From contig CAIIXF020000005.1 of assembly GCA_903813345.2 (NCBI GenBank), positions 8,065,375 to 8,129,374 of the forward strand: DNA of 64,000 nucleotides, written 5' to 3'. This document shows, in pieces, positions 1 through 11,373 of the stretch (positions are counted from its first letter, which is position 1; each line of letters starts with the position of its first letter). The DNA is from Owenia fusiformis. Lineage: Eukaryota; Annelida; Polychaeta; Sabellida; Oweniidae. The translations under genes and the position numbers were made by a program. Under the pieces are notes generated by a model. The model had not been told where the DNA came from. It saw nothing but the letters and a program-made list of their open reading frames with translations, and did not search any database.

Positions 1-2035
1 TTTACAATTGATTTACGAATTCGTAACTTTAAGAAGTTTCTGTTAATGACCTCCAGTACAATAGGGGGTGTGACTAAGTTACACCAAATATGATGTTGGG
101 AAAACTGTCACTGTATAGTCAAGAAGACAAATGTAACTAAATATAGATTTTTACTTCTTTGCAATCATGGAACCATTGCAGTAAGTCACTCTACTATACC
201 TTGCATTTGGTGTTCATGGGCAACCCATTTAGCTTATCAGTAATGATTATGTTATTGTGTCTGCTGCTTATGAATGGTTTATCGGATGACTGTTAGATGT
301 TAATAAAGTACTTTCAAAAATATACTAAACAATACAATTAGACAAAGAGAATATCTTATGCATTTCTAGGGATTAGGTATAGTACAGTAGAATGTAAGTA
401 GAGCTCAACATACAAAGCTGGTTCATTCATTCTGCTTGAGTGATTTAGATATTTAAGATCTCATAGCATCATCATGTGAATTGTTATGATAAAAAAAAAT
501 GTAAAATCAAAGTGTGAATTGTGAGCATATATTTTTCAAATAAAACTGAAGATTTAAAATCAAGTATGATCTCTTCTGTCATGTAGTATCTCAGGAAGAA
601 CCTTTTCAGACATGACGGAATGGTGTAAACCTGAACATGTAACAACACTAATCTCTCCATCATTAAAGCAAATAGGCACTGCACCCATCTGAGGTTTTAA
701 TAATAGGCCCATCTTAGAGGCTATTTCCCCCCACTTGAAATAAGAAAATCATGAAAATAGGCATATTTTATCAAACTTTGGTCTTAATTGCCATAACAAA
801 TTTTTGTACCACTAGAAAAAGCTCATGGTTTGGGATAGTTGGGGTTTGTTTTTCTTATGACGTGTTGGGCTACTCTTCTATCAATGTTTTCTTGATGTAT
901 TCTGTAACAATTTTGGTCCTTTCCATTTGGCACTTGTGCACACATATATTTACCAGCTATACCTGCCATATTTTCAGTAAATCCACCAAACATTAGTCAT
1001 CTATACAGTAACTGATTCAGAGTTTGGATTGTCTTTTAGCAAACACTAGAGGCATATGGTCATACCCCATTAAAGAAATGAGTTTGGTTTAAAGTTTGGC
1101 ATTGTTTGTAGATCTGGGGGTATTTTGAATAACATTGATCTTGACTACATAAACCTGGTTTGCTCAAGATTCTCTAAATGCTTCCACTGATAAGTAAAAT
1201 GTCAAGCAATTTCAAATCATGAACTTGAATTGAAGCTATCACTGAAGAAAAGAGTTATTTGTACAAGTAATTCCGAACAAGACTACATCTAATATTGCAC
1301 ACTATATTTCAATTTATATCCTACAATTGAGCAAAAATATGAAGTTACTAAAGAAAAAAATTTTTACTCCATTAATCGTTCTTTACAAAGACGCTTTGCT
1401 GACAATTTGTATATTTTAATTATTTAATAGTTCTATGACAGAAAGATACAAAATGTTTGTAGGTGAAATAAAACACCCTTAGACAATGTTAGATCAGCCC
1501 TCATCTGACTTTTAATACAAAATAAGTGCTAGCCTTCATTCATAAATGATCATCAATTAAAAGACATAATATTTCACCACAGAACGTTTTGTGCTTATGT
1601 ACTGTAACAATCCACAATGTAATGTAATGAGAAAATGGTTTATTGAAGGCCAGAACTACATGCTTTAACTAGCAGTATGTATATGCACTGTACAATGTTA
1701 GGTAACATTAAAAAATTCACTAAAATGTTTCAAGTTCATAAATTCTGCTTTATCTTGATCTGACATTGAATGCTAGAAGATACATTTAATCCATAGAGTG
1801 CCCTTGCATTCAATATTACCAAATTCCTAGCCATATCATAATAGCTCTACCCTTTGTAATAGCAGGACTTGTCTGCACTCTTGAAATATAGACAATATTT
1901 TGATCTTGCTTCAGATTCTCATCACAAATAGAGTCAGAAACCAGAACAACGGCAACGCCAAAGCGTAGCGAATCCCATCGAACAGAAATAGCTGGCATTT
2001 TTACAAACGAGATATATAGCAAATATCATAAAATA
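1..2035. other. intergenic, no gene recognised
   Basis: AT-rich sequence with stop codons in all frames at short intervals. The longest open stretches are about 80 codons, have no recognisable motif and no convincing splice sites. The minus-strand stretch at 1816-2022 is the only one that reads at all like protein, but I could not link it to a family. I see nothing else here. Confidence 0.6.
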
Positions 2036-2054
2036 ACACACATAAGAAAGTTAT

Positions 2055-3490
2055 CATCAGAAGAAGTAATATGCTTTTTTATAATATTCACATGCCAAAT
2101 ATGAACAAAATCGCTCCACTACTTTTCGAGTTATAGTAAAATACTTTAAAATGGTGGCCATTTTTCAAAATGGCCGCCTTCTACCAAAAGTGTCATAAGA
2201 CAGTGTGCCATGCTAATAGTATTCGAATACCAAATATGAACAAAATCGCTCCACTACTTTTCAAGTTACAGCAAAAATCGTAAAATAACGAGTAAAGGCC
2301 GAGTAAAATACGTTTAAAGGGTTCCGATTAGCATCCCGTATAAAAACAATATGGCGGCTCCAGGCGAATCAACTGGATCAGTCCATTTTTAAGAAATAAG
2401 GGGAGTTCTGTAAAATCCAGTTTATTGAAATTGTCTTTGAGATAAAGTAATCCGTTTATAATGATTTTGAAAACGTTACCCAAAGAGTGATTGCGTTCAA
2501 AGAATACATGTACAACAGCCAATATAAATCCTTGTATAAGAAACCGGTTTGTCTTGCTTTGTTTCATTTGTAGGATATTTCATATGCCAAGCTGTGTGCT
2601 ATTACCTTATTGGGAAATTAAATGCCAATTTTTCCTTATTATACACAAATAGAAGATCCTGAAACTTCACCCATAAATGTGGAATTGATTTGTCAAAATA
2701 AAAATCACCCTTTTATAAATGTGTGACGATCTATAATATACTTATGCTATATAACAGTTAGAGGTGTTGACACAACGACCTCGAGCCTGTGAACCCTTGA
2801 GTATTATTCCGGGATCGGGCCTTTTATACTAAACGGTGAGCAACACCAGAAACGAGCGTTCGATTTGCTAAACGATATGCGTCACCCTTTAAATGGCGAC
2901 CATTTTTCAAATTCCATTTTTTGTCACCAGAAGAAGTAATATGCTTTTTTTTATAGTATTCACATGGCAAATATGAACAATATCGCTCCACTACTTTTCG
3001 AGTTACAGTAAAATACTTTAAAATGGTGGCCATTTTTCAAAATGGCCGCCTTCTACCAAAAGTGTCATTAGACAGTGTGCCATGCTTATATTATTCACAT
3101 ACCAAATATGAACAAAATCGCTCCACTACTTTTCGAGTTACAGTAAAATACGTTAGAATGGCGGCCATTTTTCAAAATGGCCGCCTGCTACCAAAAATGT
3201 CATTAGACAGTGTGCCATGCTTATAGTATTCACAAACCAAATATGAACAAAATCGCTCCACTGCTTTTTGAGTTAAAGTAAAATATGTTAAAATGGCGAC
3301 CATTTTTCAAAATGGCGGCAAATTTTCAAAATGGCCTCCTCCTACCAAAAGTGTCATTAGACAGTGAGCCATGCTTATAGTATTCACATACCAAACATGA
3401 ACAAAATCGCTCCAATACTTCTTGAGTTACAGCAAAAATCGTAAAATAACGAGTAAAGGCCGCCATTTTTCAAGATGGCTGCCATGTGCT
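2055..3490. repeat. ~134-bp tandem repeat family, interrupted
   Basis: A unit containing a CCAAATATGAACAAAATCG word followed by an ACTACTTTTCGAGTTACAG word and a GGCCATTTTTCAAAATGG palindrome recurs at about 2096, 2231, 2968, 3101, 3237 and 3391, with a diverged copy near 3700. Spacing within each cluster is about 133-155 bp. A non-repeat stretch at 2330-2920 separates the two clusters. Copies differ by scattered substitutions, so this is an ageing minisatellite or part of a dispersed repeat family rather than a gene. Confidence 0.8.
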
Positions 3491-3732
3491 ATTTTAATTT
3501 CTACATTTCTAGCTTTATCAATGTCCTATATTTTTTTTTACATTTAAAACATAATGCTATCACAGTTTTACATATTGCACCTAAATTACTGTAAAATCGG
3601 CACTAAAATGGCCGCCATTTTTAAATGAGCGGCCATTTTGAAAATCGGCTTTTGAGCAGAACTTCTACCCCCATAGGGTATATGTGTACAAAATATGAAC
3701 AAAATCGGGCCAACGGCATTTGAGTTATTGCC

Positions 3733-3807
3733 CGGATGGACGGACGGACGGACGGACGTACGTACGGACGGACGGAAGGACGTACGTATGTACGGACGGA
3801 CGGATGG
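3733..3807. repeat. GGAC/GTAC tetranucleotide microsatellite
   Basis: About 75 bp of GGAC tetramers with interspersed GTAC and GTAT variants, directly after the last diverged copy of the ~134-bp repeat. It probably belongs to the same dispersed repeat, because the flanking words (GAGTTATTGCCCGGA before it and CCCTATATCCCTCCGAAC after it) look like parts of one element. Confidence 0.85.
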
Positions 3808-4155
3808 AGGCGTTCCCTATATCCCTCCGAACTTCGTTCAATGGGATAATTACACTTTTTGTAAATAAGTCCCTAACGTTCATTTCACATTCATTTCAAA
3901 CTCCCATTACATAAAATGTCCTGAGAGCTATATTTAAACTTGTTAAGGTCTTTCCAGCAAGGTCCAGCAACTGCCACCAATGTTTTTCAACTTCGGCAGT
4001 CACTACATGTGTAATTTGTATGTACTAAAATTGAATAAAGAAGAATAAAAAAAATAAAAAAGCAAGGTCTTTTCGGCATCAAAACTGTTTAGATTAACTT
4101 TAAGATTCAAAGGGTAGTGTTGCTGGTCAATGGATGATTAGAGTTACTTTCAAGG

Positions 4156-7100
4156 TCAACTAGTTGCTGCAGCATCTTGTTGGTTCTTGAGATTCACAGT
4201 TGCTATTCTCTCTATGTCATCTAAACTCAAACTTTGTACAGTCTTTTCTAAATCCTGAAATCAGAAAACAAGAATTGCCGGGAGTTTGAAAAAACAAGGT
4301 GATATAATATGACCCCCAGATATGACCAAACAGACATAGTTTTACAGTTTTAATTGAAAAAATGTCTGATCATCAATTTTGAAACATTTCTGACTCATGC
4401 CTTGTACCCTCTTGACACAGGGAGTATCAAATCCTTATAGCCACATTGTGTAATGTCTGATATTAGTAAATTAGTAAATATAATATGGTACACGTACCTT
4501 TTTAAACTGGTCTATTATATGAGGTATATCTTTAGCTGCATAATGTTTAGTGAGAAAAGTGTTAAGTTCTTTCCATAGTGCTGGCTCTTTACTCTCTGCT
4601 GTTCTTTCTGTGTTTTCAGATGTTTTTTTCACCACCAGGAATAGTTTTGCATTCTGTGTCACGTTGCAGTCTGTTAATGTTTGATCATCTGAAACATTTT
4701 AATAGTATCATATGTGCAAGAAATAGAGTGAAAATTCATGATCTTAATTTCAATGATGACATTCATGATGAAATCACCCAAGCATCACCAGATTCATAAA
4801 GAACTTAGAAGTGATAACAAACTGAAGAAATACTCACTGGCATATCCAAGGGGGGTTGGCTCATGGGAAAAATTTGTAGGACCTCAATTAGTGGGCCTTT
4901 TTGGTCATTACTTGACCTTTATAGGCCAAATTATAAAAATGGGCCTTAAATTTTCAAAATTAGTGCCAAAATTTTGGATTTAGGGGCTCAAAAATATTTT
5001 TTCTCATTTGAAATTTGTCCCCCCCCCCCCTTGTTAGCTTATGGATCCGCTGGTGATACTGTTGGTATCATGAACCTCCAATGTATTTAGGTAAAGGTGG
5101 AATGAAACAAGAATAAAACTTTTCCAAAAATCATTATCAGTTTAGAATCTATAATTGCATGGCTTATTGAATGGTGGCTACCAATTATCAATACTCATCA
5201 AGAATGGAAGATCTTACACAGGGATCTATTTATTTTACTAATTAGTAACTTTACTAAATGAGTAAAGTTACTAATAAGTAACTTTGCTAATTTTGTAAGT
5301 TTCAAAAAAGACTTACAAGACCTTTGGAGGTACTATAAAAGTTACGATAAAAATCGCAGATAACGTCATTATTTAATGACAGTAACTAAATAATATAATA
5401 TTTAGTGATTTTGCGATAATAGTTACTAATCTTCGTAAAGTTACTAATTTTCGAGAAATGTAATTTGTTAGAAATTCTTGCAACAACAATAGACTTACTA
5501 ATTCGTAACTTTACGAACTTTGGAGAAATAGACCCCAGGTACACATGAGATAACTATATTAAATCTGCACAAGTGAGCATTGAGGTAAAATGACATTGGA
5601 TTTTTCCATAAACAAATGTAAAATGTAAATGTGACATACCTGACAATGGTCTTCCTTTATACACTAATCTCTGCTCTTGTGGAGGAATTCCAAGTTCACG
5701 CTCTACAATAGCCTTCACTTCTATGACAGTATCTTCAGGCATCACCTGATGAAAATGAAAAATGATTTTTTATTGTTTCAATTATTTTTGAGTTAATATT
5801 TGATTTTGAAAAACATAAAATATGAAGTATCTTGAATTGGGCACAGGAGTAATTGTTCCGCTGACTTTGAAGTCAAAGTAAAGTTTGGATTACGGGAATA
5901 CCCTTCTCTACAAGAATCTGAAGAAGAGTATAGTATACATGTAGCTGCAAGTAGCCTAACAAAATGTGCAATGTCTTTAAACTGAGACAACAGCCACCAG
6001 GAATGCAGCCTCTTTTTCTTTGGCAGATTATTATCACTCACAGGCTGGTATCGAAAAAATTGTCCGCTGTGACGGAGCGTGCTATTTTGCATAGAAACAC
6101 TAAGAAAACACTAAGAAACCCACACAATTTATTTTTTTACTTATATGTTTCGCTATACCAAAGAAAATTACTTGCAAATGATATATCCAATGCGCGTTGA
6201 GTAGGTAATTTTCTTTGATATAGCGAAACATATGAGTAAAAAAATAAATTGTATGGATTTCCTGATATTTCTATGCAAAATAGCACGCTCTGTCACAGCG
6301 GACAAATTTTTCTATACCAACCTGTGATTATGACAGCAATACATCAGCCAAAGCCCATGATCATAAAGATGCCATAGCCCAAGGAACATGTAAGATTCAT
6401 ATTCTGGATCTTGAACAGGCCCCTGGGCTTGTAGGATGTACATGTAGATCCAGGCCCGTAGCCAGGGGGGGGGGGGGTTCGCAGGGTTCGGGCGAACCCC
6501 CCCCCCTGGCCAAAAATTCTTTCAAAATCATGCAGTTTTTCACCATTTTGAGCACTTCTCAAGTGATTTTGGCCATATTTGGGCCAAAATTGTCAAATGT
6601 GAACCCCCCCCTGGAAATTTTTGAAAAATGAACCCCCCCTTGGCAAATCCTGGCTACGGGCCTGAGATCCAGCAGCATGAAGGTTATTGGGTATCACAAT
6701 TTCCCAGGGATAATCTTGGTGTGACACATGATAAATGCCCCCCCCCTTAAAAGTCAGAATTTTGACTTGAAAACTAAATAGATGGTTACGCATTGGCATA
6801 GTCAGGGGTAAAAATAGAAGTAGTCAGGGGTAAAAATAGAAGTATGACTCCCCCCTGACTGAAAACCCAAAAAATTGCGATCGCATCCCCCCTGACTGAA
6901 AGCTGGCTAAGCCCCTGTAACAATAATGCATTGCATTTCTCTGAAATCAGACATGGGCATTTGAACCTAGTACACTCTGAAATTGGTCAGAATACACCAA
7001 ATGATTTCTGAAATTTTCAAAGGGGTGAACCCCCCTATTGTCGAGCTCATAACTGCGCTCACTCACGCGGTTCACTTTGCTTACACAAAATCCTGGATCC

Positions 7101-7431
7101 GCTCCTGATAAACTTGAAAAGTGCCATATGACTCCTGAGTCAGTGAATGAAAGCTGAGGTGAAAGTAAAAATATCAATCAAGAAGGCTGGCAGCACGGAC
7201 ATCTAATACGTTCTTCGAATTGCCCTGGAACTATATTTATACAAAAGTATTTGAAGTCCCAGAATTTCGCCAGAAACATTCTCTCTGACTGTGGCTGGCA
7301 GAGAATTTTCAAAGAAAATTGATCAAAGTTTCAATTTATAATCTATATTCAAGAGTTTACTAAACATAACGTAACGTTTTTACCTGTATGGTACATTCTC
7401 TACCCTTCAATATCTTCACAGTTATCAACAT
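4156..7431 (-). CDS. UBL4A: Ubiquitin-like protein 4A (Get5 homologue)
   Basis: Four coding exons on the minus strand: 7384-7431, 5640-5745, 4498-4688 and 4156-4254. All have GT-AG introns and phases 0, 1 and 0. They sum to 444 nt, giving 147 residues; vertebrate UBL4A has 157. Residues 1-72 form a ubiquitin-like fold: it starts MLITVKILKGREC, has a GIPPQEQRLVYKGRPL core, and ends KLFLVV. Unlike ubiquitin it has no terminal diglycine, so it is not a conjugated modifier. The last exon encodes SLSLDDIERIA, matching the C-terminal Tugs segment that tethers UBL4A to BAG6. In known systems UBL4A with GET4 and BAG6 passes tail-anchored proteins from SGTA to the GET3/TRC40 ATPase in the cytosol. The start is the first ATG, with GTGAAT just before it. 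Introns 1 and 2 carry MITEs. Confidence 0.93.
5218..5538. repeat. AT-rich palindromic MITE in UBL4A intron 2
   Basis: The ends are inverted copies: a GGATCTATTT word near 5222 and AAATAGACCCC near 5527-5536. Between them are many TTAGTAACTTTAC words in both orientations. The structure is that of a short non-autonomous inverted-repeat transposon. No target-site duplication was clear. Confidence 0.6.
6033..6330. repeat. ~300-bp palindromic MITE in UBL4A intron 1
   Basis: The left arm (6033-6110) and right arm (6255-6330) are near-perfect inverted copies, including GTCCGCTGTGACGGAGCGTG on the left and its complement on the right. A second inner pair (TATGTTTCGCTATA and its complement) extends the hairpin almost to the centre. 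No coding capacity. Confidence 0.8.
6451..6664. mobile_element. 214-bp MITE with CAGGCCCGTAGCCAGG termini
   Basis: Terminal inverted repeats read CAGGCCCGTAGCCAGG at the left end and CCTGGCTACGGGCCTG at the right. The element is flanked by a perfect 5-bp duplication AGATC at 6446-6450 and 6665-6669. The interior holds poly-G/poly-C runs and no ORF, so it is non-autonomous. Confidence 0.85.
6800..7110. repeat. fragments of C-run repeat elements
   Basis: A 25-bp word (AGTCAGGGGTAAAAATAGA) is duplicated in tandem at about 6800-6843. C-rich words related to the MITE at 6451 follow, with a fragment ending GATCCGCTCCTGAT near 7110. They look like decayed transposon ends. No gene is visible. Confidence 0.5.
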
Positions 7432-8886
7432 ATTCACATAAAACAAGAATTTGCTAAAAAAATCCAATTTTTCCAAAGGGATTCCCCAATGACGTCAGGA
7501 GTAGGAATTTACTCAAAAGTAGTTCTAATGACTACAAATGCTACTCATTTGTGACAAATTTATGGAAAATAGAAATTTTGATACATATATAATATGTAAT
7601 GGAAAATAAGGTGATCATGTTCATATTGTAAAATCAATTATTATTTCATAAGTTCAAATACGGGATTATTTATTTTCAGTTTTACAGATTGTCATTCGGT
7701 TTTTGAAAGGCTGTTCTTTTTAACAGTACTACCCATACAAAATCAGAACTATCTACGCTTTTTTGCAATAGATATCCGGATTTGAAAACAATACTGAGTT
7801 GATGAATAAACGATTAAATATTTTTTATTGTTTTTAAATCAATTTTGGTACATTTGATACCTGAATTGTATTATACATCAACAAAATTTATCAGGTAAGA
7901 GGGAGTAAGTACTACTTATTAACCAATAGTGAAGCATTTTGAGTGGTTGAAATTTCCTCGAATTTCACTGGTTCATCATTGACCAACCAATTTTGTAGAT
8001 CTCTGCTGCAATCACAGGTTAGTATATATTCCTCTGACCAATAGTATTATTGAAGATTACTAAAATACTACGATGAGGCAATTTTAAAAGACTGATTGTT
8101 GTCAAACAGATTTGGATGAAGGAGATGAACAATGATGTTTGTGTTTTTGCATTTTCACAATTTCTGAGTCTCTCCTGTAGTAGGCAGAGGCTATCTAGTC
8201 TAGGCCTAGTCTATTAGTGTTAGATCTAGCCTTAGGAGGAATATGGCCTATAATTTATATTTTTGTCTAGACTCTCCAGGCCTAGTTTACCCTTATCTGG
8301 CAAACTGGTAGCAGACTAATCATGGGCGTAGGGCTGTATTTTGAGTTGGTACGCATAACTTCCTGCGAAAGCTATGTGGATTTTGATATAATAGTATTCC
8401 CACGGCGCACTTGGGCAGCTAGTGACCCTTGAAACTCGAATTAAGCATGAAAACATTTTTGTGTGTGGATGGTTCGAGCCCCTCCTAACCAAAACCTGGC
8501 TACGGGCATGATTCAAAAATTCATTTCGTTCGTTGCGAATCTCGCTCCTAGCAAACCGCCATATTGGAATTTGGCAGAAAAAACATTCACTCGACTAACA
8601 ATTACAAGTCTTGATCGAAAAGGAAGTACTTCAACGCTCCAATACTTGCACGTAAGGATGATAATGATGTATGACATAGTTAGAGAACAAAAGTAAGCCA
8701 CTGATCGACTTAATTCATGTTTCAAAGGTCACTATTATTCAGCTGTCCATTTCCCTGTTTGAGACCCATAAGTTTCAAAATCTAACATGGCTCTCGAAGT
8801 GAGTAAGGTACGCACACTAGGGGATGCCTGATTGTGTGTCCTACTTTTAGCAATTTCAAAACGCTTTTCAAAACGTTTCATACAGT
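7432..8886. promoter_or_regulatory. probable divergent promoter region UBL4A / NFYB
   Basis: UBL4A begins at 7431 reading left, and the next gene reading right is NFYB, whose first visible coding exon is at 21817. This gap should therefore hold the UBL4A promoter and at least one noncoding 5' exon of NFYB. Supporting marks are a GCCATATTGG word near 8558, and GAAGTGAGTAAG near 8797, which resembles a donor site on the plus strand. No TATA box or definite start site could be fixed. A degenerate element with CATGGGCGTAGG/CCTGGCTACGGGCATG ends lies at about 8322-8510. Confidence 0.35.
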
Positions 8887-8895
8887 GTATTTAAT

Positions 8896-9260
8896 AGGGG
8901 TATCACGGATACCCGATTTTGTTCCGATCCGGAACGGAACGGAACACGGAACTCAAATTGAGAATTTCGGTTCGGTTCCGGAACAAGAACATTTTACCCT
9001 TTCACAACTTTTGGCCCTTAAATCGCCACAAAACAGCATTTTTCTTTCTATATTTTGCACCAAAAGAGGTTCATTCTTTTCACTCCTTCTCATTGAAGAG
9101 TTTTGAGGAGCTTTTCGCTACCAAATAGACCTAGATGATCAACTCATTTCAGTCTTATACATGCAATCACTCTGTTCCGAACCGTTCCGAAATTGTTCCG
9201 TTCCGAAGCAAAATGTTCCGAACCGAACCGTTTCATTTTTTTTGTTCCGTGACATCTCTA
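8896..9260. mobile_element. hAT-like MITE, 365 bp
   Basis: Imperfect terminal inverted repeats: TAGGGGTATCACGGA reading in from the left and TAGAGATGTCACGGA reading in from the right. The element is flanked by a perfect direct repeat GTATTTAAT at 8887-8895 and 9261-9269; an 8-bp target duplication is typical of hAT elements. The sub-terminal regions are rich in GGAACGGAAC and TTCCGAACCG words in inverted orientation. It has no ORF of its own. Confidence 0.8.
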
Positions 9261-9269
9261 GTATTTAAT

Positions 9270-9800
9270 GAGGGGTCCACCTTAGATCAAATACAATAAC
9301 ATTGCTGTTTCTGGGCTTATTACTTGAAAGCATAATGCATTTTCATTATCAAATATTAATATGACGTCACATTACATTGGATTTCCAAAAGAGCGGGCTA
9401 CGAGTATTACGTCATCAATATACGTTGGATGATATGGAGACATTCATTTTGGTTTTGGGAGATTCCTGACAACGGCCAAACACTTTCGTTATTAGAGCAT
9501 TTTGACATTCAATTGGAAATCGAACATGCATTTACTAGATTTAGTCAATGAAAAGGAATTAAATTGATTATTAACCTCAAAAAGTTGTTTTTAACGTTTT
9601 CTAAGGCCTTGATAGTTATATACATCCTTTATTTATGGTAATTATTATTAATTACCATTATATTTTTATTTCTTTCATAAAACAAACATTGCATTTTTTT
9701 CGAGAAAAAAATCCCTAGATGTGGGTAGATATTTTGAATCTCAGTGGTACACCCCTATTCAAAGTTGACCAGTGCCCCCCCCCCCAGGCTTCAAAGCTGG
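9270..9800. other. intergenic or intronic, no gene seen
   Basis: AT-rich sequence ending in a run of C just before the LTR. If NFYB has an upstream noncoding exon, this is intron 1 sequence interrupted by the retrotransposon. I see no ORF or splice signal I would trust. Confidence 0.5.
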
Positions 9801-10801
9801 TGTGACGGACTTGGGTCCTTATATGTAATATTTTCAAGTCTTCTATCTCTCATTCATATTTATTAACAGTATTGTACCATTGTCAACCAATCACCATTGT
9901 GTATTTAGTTCCAGTTCTTATTCTTACAGAGGCCGGTGGCTTTTAGTCAGTGGCACACTTATATTAATATTGTACATCCAATCATTTATGTTTAATTTGT
10001 TCTGGTCTATAGTTATGGACACCTCCTTCAGTATTTAGGTCATAAATAATATTTTGACAGGATAGCCACGTGTAATTGACCAATGGGCAAGTCTGATGTC
10101 TCTGTTTTTGGGATAATCCCTGCCCCTTACTTTGTCTCTGGGGGAGTATATAAGTGCCCCCACCCTCAGAAACATCAGGTTTTTGCGCCCGCCGGTTTTC
10201 GCGTTCGGTCTCCTCCTCAGTAGGATAGGATTCAAGCTATATGTCTGGATATATATAAACACCTCGTGACATGGAAGCTTGGGTGAGTTATTAGCTACAA
10301 TCAACATTACTGACCAGGTTCGCCTATTTCATTTATTCTTATATACCTTTTTAAAGCTTGACCTGTGACTTTAGATTTAAACTTCCAAATTATTATATAT
10401 TTTCTGGATAAGGCGTTTCCTGGTTGAGTATTTTGTTGTTGTATTGATTTATTGTTTAGTTGCTTGACTCACTTGATTGGTTGTTCTTTAATTGTACTGA
10501 TTTATTGTTATATTCTCACACTGCATCGGGCGGTCATAAATAGCGTAATAGGTAAAAATATAACGACTGATATTGTTTGATTGTAATTGTAGTTTGTGAA
10601 CACATCTCTGTATGAATAGTTTTAGTATGCATTAAAAGACTTTGATTTATAGAAACATATATATTTATTTTGTCCTTTTATTCATTACATTAAATTCAAA
10701 CTCCCTTAATTACTTTCCAAATTCATTTCCCGACAATTAACTTTCTCAGACGCACTTTAATATATCCAACCCCTTACGCCTGCCTACGGCGGGTCGTTAC
10801 A
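9801..10801 (+). repeat. 5' LTR of the Ty3/gypsy element
   Basis: 1001 bp starting TGTGACGG and ending GTTACA, so it has the usual TG...CA ends. It matches the 3' LTR over its whole length at an offset of 10,993. It holds a TATATAAG promoter box at 10147-10154 and an ATTAAA polyadenylation-type signal at 10631-10636. Both serve the U3-R-U5 organisation. Confidence 0.95.
10147..10154 (+). promoter_or_regulatory. LTR TATA box
   Basis: TATATAAG within a G/C-rich context (GGGGGAG before it, TGCCCCC after it) is the best core promoter in the LTR. The copy in the 3' LTR at 21140-21147 points towards the NFYB coding exon. Confidence 0.6.
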
Positions 10802-10808
10802 TAAATTT

Positions 10809-10826
10809 TGGCGCAGTCGGCAGGAT
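10809..10826 (+). other. primer-binding site, tRNA-Ser type
   Basis: TGGCGCAGTCGGCAGGAT begins 7 bp after the 5' LTR. It is complementary to the CCA-tailed 3' end of serine tRNAs of the form ending CCGACTGCG, as known in insects. The match to tRNA-Ser is from memory of the tRNA sequence. Confidence 0.75.
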
Positions 10827-10959
10827 ATAAAAAGTGTGTTTGTCAAGGTTGATTTGTTTCTATTTTTTATTTTCAAGTCAAAAACACTTTTTGCGGTTAC
10901 TTCCAAGTAACTATTGAACCATTTTGATTTATCATTGATGTGTTTACAATTATTCAGCG

Positions 10960-11275
10960 CGGGTATAAAAATATCGACTAAAACTAGGGTAGTTGATTTC
11001 GCGTAAAACAATATCAGTCATCGTCGATTATAAGCGTAATTACTTGGTAGACATTATACGTAATAACTTGGTTGTGTTCAGCGCAGTTCCGTTTTCGTTT
11101 TCGACTAAAACTAGGGTAGTCGATTCCGTATAGGCCGTACAAAAATATCAGTCACCGTCTGATAAGCGTAATTGATTGTTAGAAATTATATGTAATTATT
11201 TGGTTGTATTCTGGGCAATTCCGTGTTGGATTTCGACTAAAATCAGGGTAGTCGAGTCCGAGTAAATTGTGAATA
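10960..11275 (+). repeat. ~130-bp tandem repeat in the retrotransposon leader
   Basis: The word TCGACTAAAACTAGGGTAGT starts at 10974 and 11101, with a variant at 11233, giving periods of 127 and 132 bp. Each unit also carries ATCAGTCA, AAGCGTAAT and TTGGTTGT words in the same order. The third copy is partial. It lies between the primer site and gag, where packaging signals usually sit. Confidence 0.8.
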
Positions 11276-11373
11276 CTAGGTTCCGTTGTCTATGCGTCCG
11301 TTCCTAATCAAATAGGAACGTAAAAAGGTTATTATTGCGTTCGTTGTGTATCAGTGTAAAAAGGTGTAAACAA

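Noticed and set aside
1-60. GAATTCGTAACTTTA word at the window start resembling the MITE at 5218-5538
   Set aside because: Too short and cut by the window edge to call a second copy.
1816-2022. 68-codon minus-strand ORF that reads like protein
   Set aside because: No family recognised, no supported splice sites and no neighbouring exons; a protein search would be needed to revive it.
9797-9801. 5-bp target duplication of the LTR element
   Set aside because: CTGGT against CTAGT has a mismatch and requires moving the LTR edge inside TGTGACGG; a 4-bp CTGG/CTAG reading is also imperfect, so it is given only as a possibility.
10035-10307. 90-residue minus-strand ORF, repeated at 21028-21300
   Set aside because: It lies inside the LTR and occurs twice only because the LTRs are identical; it crosses the promoter region and has no domain.
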